Of a stretch of DNA of 64,000 bases, positions 26,191 to 34,091 are shown piece after piece (positions within the stretch are counted from its first letter, which is position 1; each line of letters opens with the position of its first letter). The DNA lies in assembly GCA_022486625.1 (NCBI GenBank), contig JAKVKH010000002.1, positions 1 through 64,000 on the forward strand. The letters run 5' to 3'. The position numbers and the translations under genes are program-made. Below the pieces are notes generated by a model that was given only the letters and a program-made list of their open reading frames with translations, made no database searches and was not told the DNA's origin. Source of the stretch: Butyrivibrio sp. GTDB lineage: Bacteria; Bacillota; Clostridia; Lachnospirales; Lachnospiraceae.

Positions 26191-26274
26191 GAAAAAAACT
26201 CCTCACTTTCTGTTCTTGACAAAGTTCTATATCCACAAAACTCATTTACTGAGTTTCGAAAGATTCAGAGACAG
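26191..26274 (-). promoter_or_regulatory. dnaC-prs intergenic hairpin and DnaA-box-like site
   Basis: Read on the minus strand, a 7-bp stem AAACTCA/TGAGTTT is followed by TTTTG, a weak terminator after the dnaC-like gene. Immediately after it a TGTGGATAT (26229-26237) matches the DnaA box TGTGGATAA in eight of nine positions. Whether DnaA binds is untested. Confidence 0.4.
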
Positions 26275-27240
26275 CTAAACATTATGGCTTTTCTTATATA
26301 ACCGGATATCCGGACCGGTCAGCTTGATCAGCATGAAATTACTCGTTATTCTTGAAAAAATACGATCAGAATAGCGGTTACGGAGATCTTCGAGAGAAAG
26401 ATTTGTAGAAATAACGGTTGCATGATGTCTGATATAACGCTCATTTAAACATGAAAACAGCTGGGAGGTGACAAAAGAATTTGTCAGTTCCGTACCCAGA
26501 TCATCAATAATCAGCAGTTCGCAGTTAAACAGATTCTCCTGAAGAATCTGAAGCTGTTCTTTGTTACGGTAATCGAAGGAGTTTTCAGATAAACGTTGGA
26601 AAAGATCTGCAGCACTGAAATAAATGACTGAATGACCGTGATCCAACAGTTCTTTGGCAACACAAATGGAAAGAAAAGATTTTCCGGTACCTACTGTACC
26701 ATAAAAGAACATATTTTGGTAGCTTGAATTGAAATTTTTAATGAAATCTCTGCAGGTGTTCACAGCGCCATGAAAATGGTTGAGGTCTTCGCCCTGATAG
26801 AAGCGGTCTGTCAGCACGGAAAAATTGTTGGTTGCAGATAAACGCTCCAGATTAGACTGAGAATAAAGAAGATTAATAATCTCCTGCTTGAAGCAATGAC
26901 ACTTCTCATTACTGATATATCCGGTATCATGACAGTCCGGACATTCATAATGCGGAAGCAGATAATCCTCCGGAAGGCCAGCTTCCTTCAGAAGCGACTT
27001 TTTCTGAGATGCAATTTCAGCCAGTTTTTTTTTCAGCCAGCTGCGATCCTGTACTTCTCCGCCTAAAAGCCGGATGCCAAAGGAGGCACTGACATCAGAA
27101 GTGGATTCGTCCAGGTCCTGATATCCAGGTACATGCTGATAGACATACTGCAGATGTGCGGCTGCTTCTTCACGGCTTTTCTGCTGTTTGATTTCGTACT
27201 GATGCATGATTGCATCATATTGTGCATTTGTAAGTGCCAC
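26275..27240 (-). CDS. dnaC: helicase loader / DnaC-DnaI-like AAA+ ATPase
   Basis: A 321-residue AAA+ protein. The N-terminal part has a zinc-ribbon (CPDCHDTGYI with CHC, about residues 97-112). The ATPase core contains Walker A GTVGTGKSFLS near residue 180 and Walker B LLIIDDLGTE near 240, then a sensor-1 ISTN. This is the DnaI/DnaC type that loads the replicative helicase (encoded at 8.7-10.1 kb) onto DNA. It follows the DnaD-domain gene after 12 bases, matching the Bacillus dnaB-dnaI pair. The symbol follows the DnaC/IstB family name. Confidence 0.9.
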   Translation of the reverse strand: MALTNAQYDAIMHQYEIKQQKSREEAAAHLQYVYQHVPGYQDLDESTSDVSASFGIRLLGGEVQDRSWLKKKLAEIASQKKSLLKEAGLPEDYLLPHYECPDCHDTGYISNEKCHCFKQEIINLLYSQSNLERLSATNNFSVLTDRFYQGEDLNHFHGAVNTCRDFIKNFNSSYQNMFFYGTVGTGKSFLSICVAKELLDHGHSVIYFSAADLFQRLSENSFDYRNKEQLQILQENLFNCELLIIDDLGTELTNSFVTSQLFSCLNERYIRHHATVISTNLSLEDLRNRYSDRIFSRITSNFMLIKLTGPDIRLYKKSHNV

Positions 27241-27252
27241 GGTGACTCCTTA

Positions 27253-28359
27253 TCAGTTGTGTAAAAGCTGTTTTTCCAGCGCATCAAAATCATAATCGTT
27301 CTGCTGGAACTGATTGAAGCTGTTCTTGCGTGCAGCTGTATGTTCAGTGCTACGCATGCTTCTTGCGGCGGGAGCAGCAGTATGAGCCGCATCCAGCCTT
27401 GCAATATCATTCTTGTCCTGTACACCGTTGTCGTGCCAGTTACGAAGAATGCCATCCGCATAGCGGAGTCTGTTTTTCTGTGTGGATAAAACAGTACGGT
27501 CGCATGCTTCCTGAATGATATCCATGGAAAAGCCATAGGAATCAAGCCACTGGCTGATAAAACCCGCTTCTTTGTCCGTTGGTGCATTTTCCATGCCCAG
27601 AGATTTCATAACCACATAGATTCGCTTGTCATATTTTGCAGATCGGGATTTTGCCTGTTTGGGTGTCTTAATGCCATCACGGTCCCATTCAATGGCAACT
27701 TTTTCCATATATCGGAAATCTGTTTTCTCATGTTCAATACAGTATTGCATCAGATAATCGAGAAGATCATCTGAAAACTGAAGGTCGTTATGAATGTACA
27801 GAATTGTGCGCATCTCAGAAACACTTAAAGTGCGACCGAAATACTGCTCTGCAATATAAAGAAGTTGTGAGCAGTGTGCATCCTGTCTGAATTCCTGCAG
27901 CTGTTTTGCAGAGTAGTTTGGCTTTTCGGGAACGGCATTCTGAATGGGTGCAGGAGCCGGAAACGGTGTCTGCGCAGGAGACGTCATCATAAGCGGAGCA
28001 GCTTCTTCCTGAACCGGGAACTGCTTTACGGGAGGTACCTCGGAAGGCAACTCTCTGAAAGACGGCATATCCTCCATATGAATACCGGTCAGATGACGTG
28101 CGCCATCATATTCAAGACTGATCAGACCATGCTTCTCCCAGTAACGGAGTGCGCGCATGACATCTTTTTCGGTATGATTGAATTTATCAGCGATATCGGA
28201 AACACTTGTGGGCAGATTGGCGCTCATCATGCGCAGCAGATAAAGATAGACTTTAATCTGCGCATCATTGGCATCGCCCATATAGGTATCTATAAACGTA
28301 TTGGAAACAGAAGTTGAATCTTCCCCGGAACCACAATTAATCGTAACTCTCCCCATCAT
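27253..28359 (-). CDS. DnaD-domain replication initiation protein
   Basis: A 368-residue protein with an N-terminal winged-helix segment (about 25-105, KFNHTEKDVMRALRYWEKHGLISLEYD), a variable Pro/Ala-rich linker, and two DnaD-like C-terminal segments (about 165-240 and 255-330; RYMEKVAIEWDRDGIKTPKQA matches the YxxxIxxxW DnaD motif). Such proteins remodel DNA and help load the helicase at initiation and restart. It is coupled to the dnaC-like gene. An extended -10 promoter and DnaA boxes lie upstream. An alternative start is the second ATG at 28356. Confidence 0.88.
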   Translation of the reverse strand: MMGRVTINCGSGEDSTSVSNTFIDTYMGDANDAQIKVYLYLLRMMSANLPTSVSDIADKFNHTEKDVMRALRYWEKHGLISLEYDGARHLTGIHMEDMPSFRELPSEVPPVKQFPVQEEAAPLMMTSPAQTPFPAPAPIQNAVPEKPNYSAKQLQEFRQDAHCSQLLYIAEQYFGRTLSVSEMRTILYIHNDLQFSDDLLDYLMQYCIEHEKTDFRYMEKVAIEWDRDGIKTPKQAKSRSAKYDKRIYVVMKSLGMENAPTDKEAGFISQWLDSYGFSMDIIQEACDRTVLSTQKNRLRYADGILRNWHDNGVQDKNDIARLDAAHTAAPAARSMRSTEHTAARKNSFNQFQQNDYDFDALEKQLLHN

Positions 28360-28528
28360 AATGCTTCACCTGTCTTTACCTGAAATGTATGTTCGAAAAG
28401 CCGCGGCAGTTTCCCTGACTGACCGGCCATTTAGTACCCTGCTGTATCGATATGAAACCTGTCGGAAAACGTTGAATGTGAGGCGCATTTCCAACCTGCT
28501 TTTAATGACACTTCATCGAACAGTTGAG

Positions 28529-28537
28529 ATTATAGCA
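28529..28537 (-). promoter_or_regulatory. extended -10 promoter of the dnaD-dnaC unit
   Basis: On the minus strand TGCTATAAT (28537 to 28529) is a TG-n-TATAAT extended -10. The -35 position has only TATCAT-like sequence, which extended -10 promoters tolerate. Predicted start is near 28522. Confidence 0.6.
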
Positions 28538-28615
28538 TATGGATTTTTCAAATGATATAGAAAAAACGACGAGAAAAATGCGCTCCCAGAGCGGATTTCA
28601 AAGATCATACTATGA

Positions 28616-28624
28616 TGTGGATAA
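28616..28624 (-). promoter_or_regulatory. consensus DnaA box
   Basis: TGTGGATAA is a perfect nine-base DnaA box (TTATCCACA on the minus strand), about 95 bases upstream of the predicted dnaD start point. A second site, TTATCCACT at 28708-28716, matches eight of nine. Confidence 0.6.
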
Positions 28625-28660
28625 TGTGGATTCTGTGGACGGAAGACAGAAGCAGGGAAC

Positions 28661-28704
28661 AAAAAAACCGCTACAGTCCTCTATTTCAGAGGTTACTGTA
28701 ACGG
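28661..28704 (-). terminator. murC terminator with a competing upstream arm
   Basis: On the minus strand a 10-bp stem (28695-28704 with 28668-28677, one U-G pair) carries an inner 5-bp stem and ends in seven Ts. The inner stem overlaps 28678-28689, which is perfectly complementary over 12 bases to 28719-28730 just upstream. The two pairings exclude each other, as in an attenuator. Confidence 0.8.
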
Positions 28705-28767
28705 TTGTTATCCACTGCCTGAAATAGAGGAAAACATCGTTGATGACGTGGAAAAAGTGGAAAAAAA

Positions 28768-30153
28768 TCAGTGACCCAGCAGTTCATCACCGATTTTAAC
28801 GACATCCCCGGCACCCATAGTTATCAACAAATCACCTTTCGTGCAATTTTGCAGAAGAAATTTTTCAATTTCATTAAACGACGGAAAGTAGTAACATTCA
28901 TGACCGAGTTTGCGTATTTCTTCCTGCAAAGTACGTGAACTGATACCCAGATGGTCTGTTTCGCGTGCAGCATAAATATCTGCAAGGACAACATGATCAG
29001 CAAGGGAAAGTGCTTTCGCAAATTCCGGAAGGAGCGCTTTTGTTCTGGTGTAGGTATGAGGCTGGAACACACACCATACAGATTTATGCGGATAGTTTCC
29101 TGCAGCATTCAGAGTTGCTTTGATTTCAGTAGGGTGATGTGCATAATCATCTACGATCGTGACACCATCAACTTCTCCCTTGTATTCAAATCTGCGGTTG
29201 GTTCCCGAGAATGCACTCAGAGCGGAGAGAATGAATCTGTCTTCAATGTGAAAAAGATCAGCGACGGCGATTGCAGCCATTGCGTTATAAACATTGTGAA
29301 TACCCGGTACATGCAGAGCGATTTCACGGTCAGGTGCGCCATGATGATGTACAGTGAAGGTCGCATTCGCAAAGTGATCATAGGTAATATCTGTTGCGTA
29401 ATAGTCAAAAGCAGCGTCCATTCCATAGGTAATAACCGGGCATTTCAGAGATCCTGTGATTTCGGAAAGACGGTCGATTTCCCCGTTGATGACAAGTGAT
29501 CCGTCATCGGGAAGAAGTTCACAGAAAGTACGGAAAGAGTGACGGATATCATCCAGATCCTTGAAAAAGTCAAGATGATCTGCATCAATATCCAGAACAA
29601 CAGAAACCTTTGGAAAAAGACTCAAAAAGCTGTTGGTATATTCACAGGCTTCTGCGACAAAATAATCTGAATGTCCGATTCTGGTATTTCCATTGATATC
29701 CTTGAAAATTCCACCGATGGAAAGTGTCGGATCAGTTCCTGCATCCAGAAGAATTTTGGAAATCATGGAAGTGGTAGTGGTCTTGCCGTGCGTACCACTG
29801 ATGGCAACCGGCATTTTAAAATATTTCATGATCTGTCCAAGGAGCTGTGCTCTTGTCAGCATGGGAATTCCAGCAGAAACGGCTGCTGCATATTCCGGAT
29901 TATCCGGATGAATGGCACTGGTATATACTACTACATCGATTTGAGGTGATTCGGAAATATTCTCAGCCTTCTGACCATAGCAGATATGTATGCCGAGTGC
30001 TTCAAGAGAATCGGTCATCGCGGAATGCCTGGAATCAGAACCGGAGATTCTGAAGCCTCTGTTCTGCAGGATCTGAGCGATTCCACTCATGGAGATACCG
30101 CCGATACCGATGAAATAAACGTGAACGGGTTTCTTAAAATCAATCTGATACAT
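28768..30153 (-). CDS. murC: UDP-N-acetylmuramate--L-alanine ligase
   Basis: A 461-residue cytoplasmic Mur ligase adding L-Ala to UDP-MurNAc in peptidoglycan synthesis. The N-terminal UDP-binding domain has FIGIGGISMSGIAQ and SGSDSR, the central ATPase has ISGTHGKTTTTSMIS near residue 117, and the C-terminal domain contains DDYAHHPTEI near 315. A GGAGG site precedes the ATG at 30153. It has its own consensus promoter and a terminator, so downstream dnaD expression depends on the intergenic control region. Confidence 0.97.
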   Translation of the reverse strand: MYQIDFKKPVHVYFIGIGGISMSGIAQILQNRGFRISGSDSRHSAMTDSLEALGIHICYGQKAENISESPQIDVVVYTSAIHPDNPEYAAAVSAGIPMLTRAQLLGQIMKYFKMPVAISGTHGKTTTTSMISKILLDAGTDPTLSIGGIFKDINGNTRIGHSDYFVAEACEYTNSFLSLFPKVSVVLDIDADHLDFFKDLDDIRHSFRTFCELLPDDGSLVINGEIDRLSEITGSLKCPVITYGMDAAFDYYATDITYDHFANATFTVHHHGAPDREIALHVPGIHNVYNAMAAIAVADLFHIEDRFILSALSAFSGTNRRFEYKGEVDGVTIVDDYAHHPTEIKATLNAAGNYPHKSVWCVFQPHTYTRTKALLPEFAKALSLADHVVLADIYAARETDHLGISSRTLQEEIRKLGHECYYFPSFNEIEKFLLQNCTKGDLLITMGAGDVVKIGDELLGH

Positions 30154-30226
30154 GATGCCTCCAAAGAAATCTATTAATAAGGAAATAACATTTATCCAAA
30201 ATCGATAATGTTAATAAGTCCTATAG

Positions 30227-30256
30227 ATTATATAGCACGTGGCGGGGCAATGTCAA
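30227..30256 (-). promoter_or_regulatory. promoter of murC
   Basis: On the minus strand perfect TTGACA (30251-30256) and TATAAT (30227-30232) hexamers are separated by 18 bases, the closest match to the vegetative consensus in the window. The leader to the murC ATG is about 65 bases. Confidence 0.85.
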
Positions 30257-30399
30257 AATGTTAAATATTGTAGTAAAAAGAAAGAAAAAAGAAAATAATA
30301 TAGTGAATAAGTAATAAATAATTAAAAAGGATCAGAAAAAAAGTTGTAGATAAATCACAGAATATGAGACAGGAAATTGGTGAATTGTGTGAAATCACG
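30257..30399. other. A-rich gap between murC and glgC promoters
   Basis: This part of the 381-base murC-glgC gap is extremely A-rich on the plus strand (runs such as AAAAAGAAAGAAAAAAGAAAA). No gene, clear hairpin or binding site was recognised. It could act as a bent or UP-element-like stretch for the flanking promoters. Confidence 0.4.
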
Positions 30400-30428
30400 T
30401 TCCCATAACAAATATGTTGTGTTATACT
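30400..30428 (+). promoter_or_regulatory. promoter of glgC-glgD
   Basis: TTCCCA (30400-30405) and TATACT (30423-30428) are 17 bases apart; both match the consensus partly. The leader to the glgC ATG is about 100 bases. Confidence 0.5.
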
Positions 30429-30534
30429 TATAGAAGGGAATCATCTTGATACATTTCCTGGATTTCGGTATGACAGGGAGAATACCGGAATAAGCAAGAA
30501 GGACCAGAATGCGATAAGACAACGAGGTGGTAAG

Positions 30535-31809
30535 ATGATTAAAAAGGAAATGATAGCCATGCTGCTGGCTGGAGGACAAGGCAGCAGACTCGGCGTGCTG
30601 ACGGCAAAGATGGCAAAACCGGCAGTATCGTTCGGAGGGAAATACAGAATTATTGATTTCCCACTCAGCAATTGTATCAATTCAGGGGTAGATACAGTCG
30701 GTGTTCTTACCCAGTATTGTCCGCTTAAACTGAATTCTCATATTGGAATCGGTATTCCATGGGATCTGGACAGAAATATCGGTGGAGTTTCCATTCTACC
30801 ACCATATGAGAACAGCATTAACACAGAGTGGTACAGTGGCACGGCAAACGCCATATACCAGAATCTGGAGTACATGGAAAGCTACCATCCGGACTATGTA
30901 CTGATCCTGTCAGGGGATCATATTTATAAGATGGATTATGAGACCATGCTTGATTTTCATAAGGCCTGCAATGCAGATGTCACAATTGCAGTCATGCCGG
31001 TACCGATGGAAGAAGCGAAGCGCTTTGGTATCATGATCACGGATGATAAAAAACAGATTACGGATTTTGAGGAAAAACCTGAACATCCGCGAAGCAATCT
31101 TGCGTCCATGGGAATTTACATCTTTTCGTGGGAAGCGCTTAAAGAAGCACTGATTACAAATAAAGATCAGCCGGGACTTGATTTCGGCAAACATATTATT
31201 CCTTATTGTAAGGATCATGGCCGCAGTCTTTATGCATATGAGTTTGACGGCTACTGGAAAGATGTAGGAACGTTGACTTCATACTGGGAAGCCAATATGG
31301 AGCTGATTGATATTGTCCCGGAATTTAATCTGTATGAAGAATACTGGAAGATTTATACCAAAAATGAGATTCAGCCTCCGCAGTATCTGGGACCGGACAG
31401 TGCGATTGAGAGAAGTATTATCGGCGAGGGTTCTGAGATATATGGAGAAGTATATGATTCTGTGATCGGTTGCGGCGTTACGATCGGAAAGGGAACGGTC
31501 GTGCGGCATTCCATTGTCATGAACAGTGTCAGAATCGGTGATGACTGTAATCTGGAAAAGGCAATTGTTGCAGAAGAAACGGCAATCGGTGATCATGTTT
31601 CACTTGGTGCCGGAGAAGAAAAAGATAATGAGACAAGACCTGATATTTATCGGGAAGGACTCTGCACAGTAGGAGAAAATTCGTTCATTCCAAGTGGTGT
31701 TACGGTTGGAAAGAATACTGTGGTTTCCGGACTTACTACATTGAAGGATTACCCGGACAATCAGCTGGAAAGCGGCAGAACTTTGGATAAGGCAGGTGAT
31801 CACAAATGA
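30535..31809 (+). CDS. glgC: glucose-1-phosphate adenylyltransferase
   Basis: A 424-residue ADP-glucose pyrophosphorylase, the entry enzyme of glycogen synthesis. Present are the nucleotide-binding [48 protein letters not shown], the catalytic region [10 protein letters not shown] and the sugar-1-phosphate site FEEKPEHP. A left-handed beta-helix with repeats such as [12 protein letters not shown] closes the protein. GAGGTGG precedes the ATG. It overlaps glgD by four bases, fitting a GlgC-GlgD hetero-oligomer. Confidence 0.96.
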   Translation: MIKKEMIAMLLAGGQGSRLGVLTAKMAKPAVSFGGKYRIIDFPLSNCINSGVDTVGVLTQYCPLKLNSHIGIGIPWDLDRNIGGVSILPPYENSINTEWYSGTANAIYQNLEYMESYHPDYVLILSGDHIYKMDYETMLDFHKACNADVTIAVMPVPMEEAKRFGIMITDDKKQITDFEEKPEHPRSNLASMGIYIFSWEALKEALITNKDQPGLDFGKHIIPYCKDHGRSLYAYEFDGYWKDVGTLTSYWEANMELIDIVPEFNLYEEYWKIYTKNEIQPPQYLGPDSAIERSIIGEGSEIYGEVYDSVIGCGVTIGKGTVVRHSIVMNSVRIGDDCNLEKAIVAEETAIGDHVSLGAGEEKDNETRPDIYREGLCTVGENSFIPSGVTVGKNTVVSGLTTLKDYPDNQLESGRTLDKAGDHK

Positions 31810-32924
31810 GAGCAATAGGCATAATTCTTGCAGGCGGTAACAGTAATAAAATGCGTGAACTTTCTACCAAACGAGCGGTATGTGCAATGCCTGTTGCAGG
31901 TCTTTATCGCAGTATAGATTTCGCGCTCAGCAATATGTCCAATTCGCATATTCAGACGGTTGCGGTATTTACGCAGTATAATGCCGGCAGTCTGAATGAG
32001 CACCTCAGTTCTTCCAAGTGGTGGGATTTCGGAAGAAAACAGGGTGGTATGTTCATTTTTACACCTGCCCAGACGGCAAACAGCAATCGTTGGTATCGTG
32101 GGACGGCAGATGCCATCGGACAGAACCTCGATTTCCTGAAACAGTGCCATGAGCCGTATGTCATTATCACTTCCGGTGATTGCGTATACAAGATGGATTA
32201 TAACAAGCTCCTTGAATATCATATCAGTAAGCAGGCGGATATTACAGTTGTATGTAAGGATATGCCGGCGGATGTGAATACGGACAGATTCGGGACAATC
32301 CGTATGAATGAGGAGAGCCGGATTGAAGAGTTTGAGGAAAAGCCGGTAGTGGCAAGATCCAATACCATTTCCTGCGGAATTTATGTGATTCGCAGACGGC
32401 AGCTGATCGAGCTGATAGAGAAAGCAGAAGCGGAGGAAAGATTTGATTTTGTCCGGGATATTCTCGTCAGATATAAGGACATGAAGAGAATCTACGGATA
32501 TAAGATTAGAAATTACTGGAGCAATATAGCAACCATAGAGGATTATTTCAGCACCAACATGGATTTTTTAAAGCCTGAGGTACGGCAGTATTTCTTCTGT
32601 GATTATCCGAATATTTACACCAAGGTAATTGATCTGCCGCCCGCAAAGTACAATGTGGGAGTCAAGGTCAGGAACAGCCTGATCTCAAGCGGATGCATTA
32701 TTAATGGTACAGTAGAGGATTCGCTGATATTTAAAGAGTCATTTGTCGGAAATAACTGCTACATTAAGAATTCTATCATCTTGAACGATGTCTATATAGG
32801 AGACAATACACATATTGAGAACTGTATTGTAGAAAGTCATGGAACGATTCAGGCAAATTCCTATTATAAAGGTGAAGATGACATTCGCATCGTGGTAGAA
32901 AATAATGAGCGGTACGTGATCTGA
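31806..32924 (+). CDS. glgD: GlgD, ADP-glucose pyrophosphorylase regulatory subunit
   Basis: A 372-residue GlgC paralogue. It keeps the nucleotidyltransferase fold ([17 protein letters not shown], then [12 protein letters not shown] and [10 protein letters not shown]) and a C-terminal beta-helix, but the Gly-rich loop is altered (NSNKM instead of GSRL) and other substrate residues differ. In Firmicutes GlgD is largely non-catalytic by itself and boosts GlgC. The ATGA overlap with glgC implies coupled, stoichiometric translation. Confidence 0.93.
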   Translation: MRAIGIILAGGNSNKMRELSTKRAVCAMPVAGLYRSIDFALSNMSNSHIQTVAVFTQYNAGSLNEHLSSSKWWDFGRKQGGMFIFTPAQTANSNRWYRGTADAIGQNLDFLKQCHEPYVIITSGDCVYKMDYNKLLEYHISKQADITVVCKDMPADVNTDRFGTIRMNEESRIEEFEEKPVVARSNTISCGIYVIRRRQLIELIEKAEAEERFDFVRDILVRYKDMKRIYGYKIRNYWSNIATIEDYFSTNMDFLKPEVRQYFFCDYPNIYTKVIDLPPAKYNVGVKVRNSLISSGCIINGTVEDSLIFKESFVGNNCYIKNSIILNDVYIGDNTHIENCIVESHGTIQANSYYKGEDDIRIVVENNERYVI

Positions 32925-32961
32925 GTTACACGCGGGCGCATACAACTATGGGGGGTTAATC

Positions 32962-33264
32962 ATGAAGATTACAGATGTGCGTGTAAGAAAAGTGGCAAAG
33001 CAGGGCAAAATGAAAGCAGTTGTATCCGTTACCTTTGATAATGAGTTTGTAGTTCATGATATCAAGGTAATTGAAGGTGACAAGGGGCTGTTTATTGCGA
33101 TGCCCAGCAAAAAGTCAGCAGATGGGGAATATCGGGATATTGCACATCCGATTAACTCTGATACCAGACAGCTGATGCAGCAGATGATTCTTGACAGCTA
33201 TGAGAAGGCCGCTGCAGATTCTCTGCAGGATGAACAGCTTGAAGCAGACATGACAATTGAATAA
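32962..33264 (+). CDS. spoVG: SpoVG family regulator
   Basis: A 100-residue protein with the SpoVG core: [11 protein letters not shown], then [25 protein letters not shown] and [12 protein letters not shown]. SpoVG binds DNA or RNA and affects sporulation septation, virulence and metabolism in Firmicutes. A GGGGGGTT stretch serves as ribosome site. It is followed by a terminator, so it ends the glg transcription unit or has its own promoter in the 37-base gap. Confidence 0.95.
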   Translation: MKITDVRVRKVAKQGKMKAVVSVTFDNEFVVHDIKVIEGDKGLFIAMPSKKSADGEYRDIAHPINSDTRQLMQQMILDSYEKAAADSLQDEQLEADMTIE

Positions 33265-33291
33265 AGCGTTGCGCGTAAATCAGATTTGCTT

Positions 33292-33330
33292 AAAAAGCAG
33301 CCGGGACAGAAATGTTCCGGTTGCTTTTTT
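33292..33330 (+). terminator. terminator after spoVG
   Basis: A 17-bp stem with two G-T pairs (33292-33308 with 33313-33329) and loop GAAA ends in a run of six Ts. Confidence 0.92.
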
Positions 33331-33374
33331 GCTCCCCGGCTTCTATAATTCAGATAACAACATAGAGGAAAAAT

Positions 33375-33420
33375 CGTCACAAAACGGGGCATGTACTGCA
33401 TGGCCCGGCGTTTTGTGACG
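33375..33420. repeat. long hairpin between spoVG and pth
   Basis: A perfect 12-bp stem CGTCACAAAACG/CGTTTTGTGACG is extended inward by GGGCATG/CATGGCCC with a small bulge. No T run follows, so it is not a standard terminator. It may be a leader structure for pth, an RNA-processing site or a dispersed palindrome. Confidence 0.7.
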
Positions 33421-33483
33421 CCTTTGTGTACGGTTCAGGAAGCAGATAGCATGTGTTGAAAGAGAATAAACAGGAGAAATAAG

Positions 33484-34059
33484 ATGTATATTATTGCAGG
33501 ACTTGGTAATCCGGAGAAAAAGTATGATGGAACCCGTCATAATGTTGGCTTTGCGACAATTGACTGTCTTTCAGAGAAATACGGAATCAGTCTGACGGAG
33601 AAAAAATTCAGGGCAGTATATGGGAAAGGCAGAATCGGTGATGAGAAGGTCATTTTGGTAAAACCCCTCACCTACATGAATCTCAGCGGAGAGAGCCTTG
33701 GAGAAATGACTTCTTATTTTAAAATTGATCCGACAAAGGAACTGATTATCATATCGGATGATATCGATCAGGAGATCGGCGATATTCGTGTACGTCCCAA
33801 AGGAAGTGCCGGTGGACATAACGGCCTTAAGAACATCATTTTGCATGTTGGAACGGATGAATTTAATAGAGTGCGTGTCGGCGTCGGGCATAAGCCTGCA
33901 GGAATGGATCTGGCAGACCATGTGCTGAGCCATTTTACGGCATCTCAGCAGAAAGAAATGGATGACAGTATTGAACATGCGGCAGAGGCGGTACGTGTCA
34001 TTATGGAGCAGGGAACAGACGCGGCGATGAATCAGTTTAACCACAAAAAGAGCCAGTAA
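33484..34059 (+). CDS. pth: peptidyl-tRNA hydrolase
   Basis: A 191-residue Pth releasing tRNA from stalled peptidyl-tRNA. Motifs: IIAGLGNPEKKYDGTRHNVGF with the catalytic His near residue 20, KPLTYMNLSGES, SDDIDQEIGDIRVRPKGSAGGHNGLKNI with the active Asp, and VRVGVGHKP. CAGGAG lies before the ATG. It is followed after 32 bases by mfd, a common Firmicutes neighbour. Confidence 0.97.
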   Translation: MYIIAGLGNPEKKYDGTRHNVGFATIDCLSEKYGISLTEKKFRAVYGKGRIGDEKVILVKPLTYMNLSGESLGEMTSYFKIDPTKELIIISDDIDQEIGDIRVRPKGSAGGHNGLKNIILHVGTDEFNRVRVGVGHKPAGMDLADHVLSHFTASQQKEMDDSIEHAAEAVRVIMEQGTDAAMNQFNHKKSQ

Positions 34060-34091
34060 AACAGAATCAGTAAAATGGAAATGGAGTTGTC

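Larger units (their letters stand above)
28360..28767 (-). other. dnaD-murC intergenic control region
   Basis: About 400 bases without a credible gene (a 62-codon plus-strand frame at 28539-28727 has no ribosome site). In the minus-strand direction it contains the murC terminator, a competing hairpin arm, two DnaA-box-like sites and an extended -10 promoter, listed separately, then a leader of about 160 bases before the DnaD-domain gene. Confidence 0.7.

Noticed and set aside
28539-28727. 62-codon plus-strand frame between dnaD and murC
   Set aside because: No ribosome site; it runs antisense through the murC terminator and DnaA boxes.
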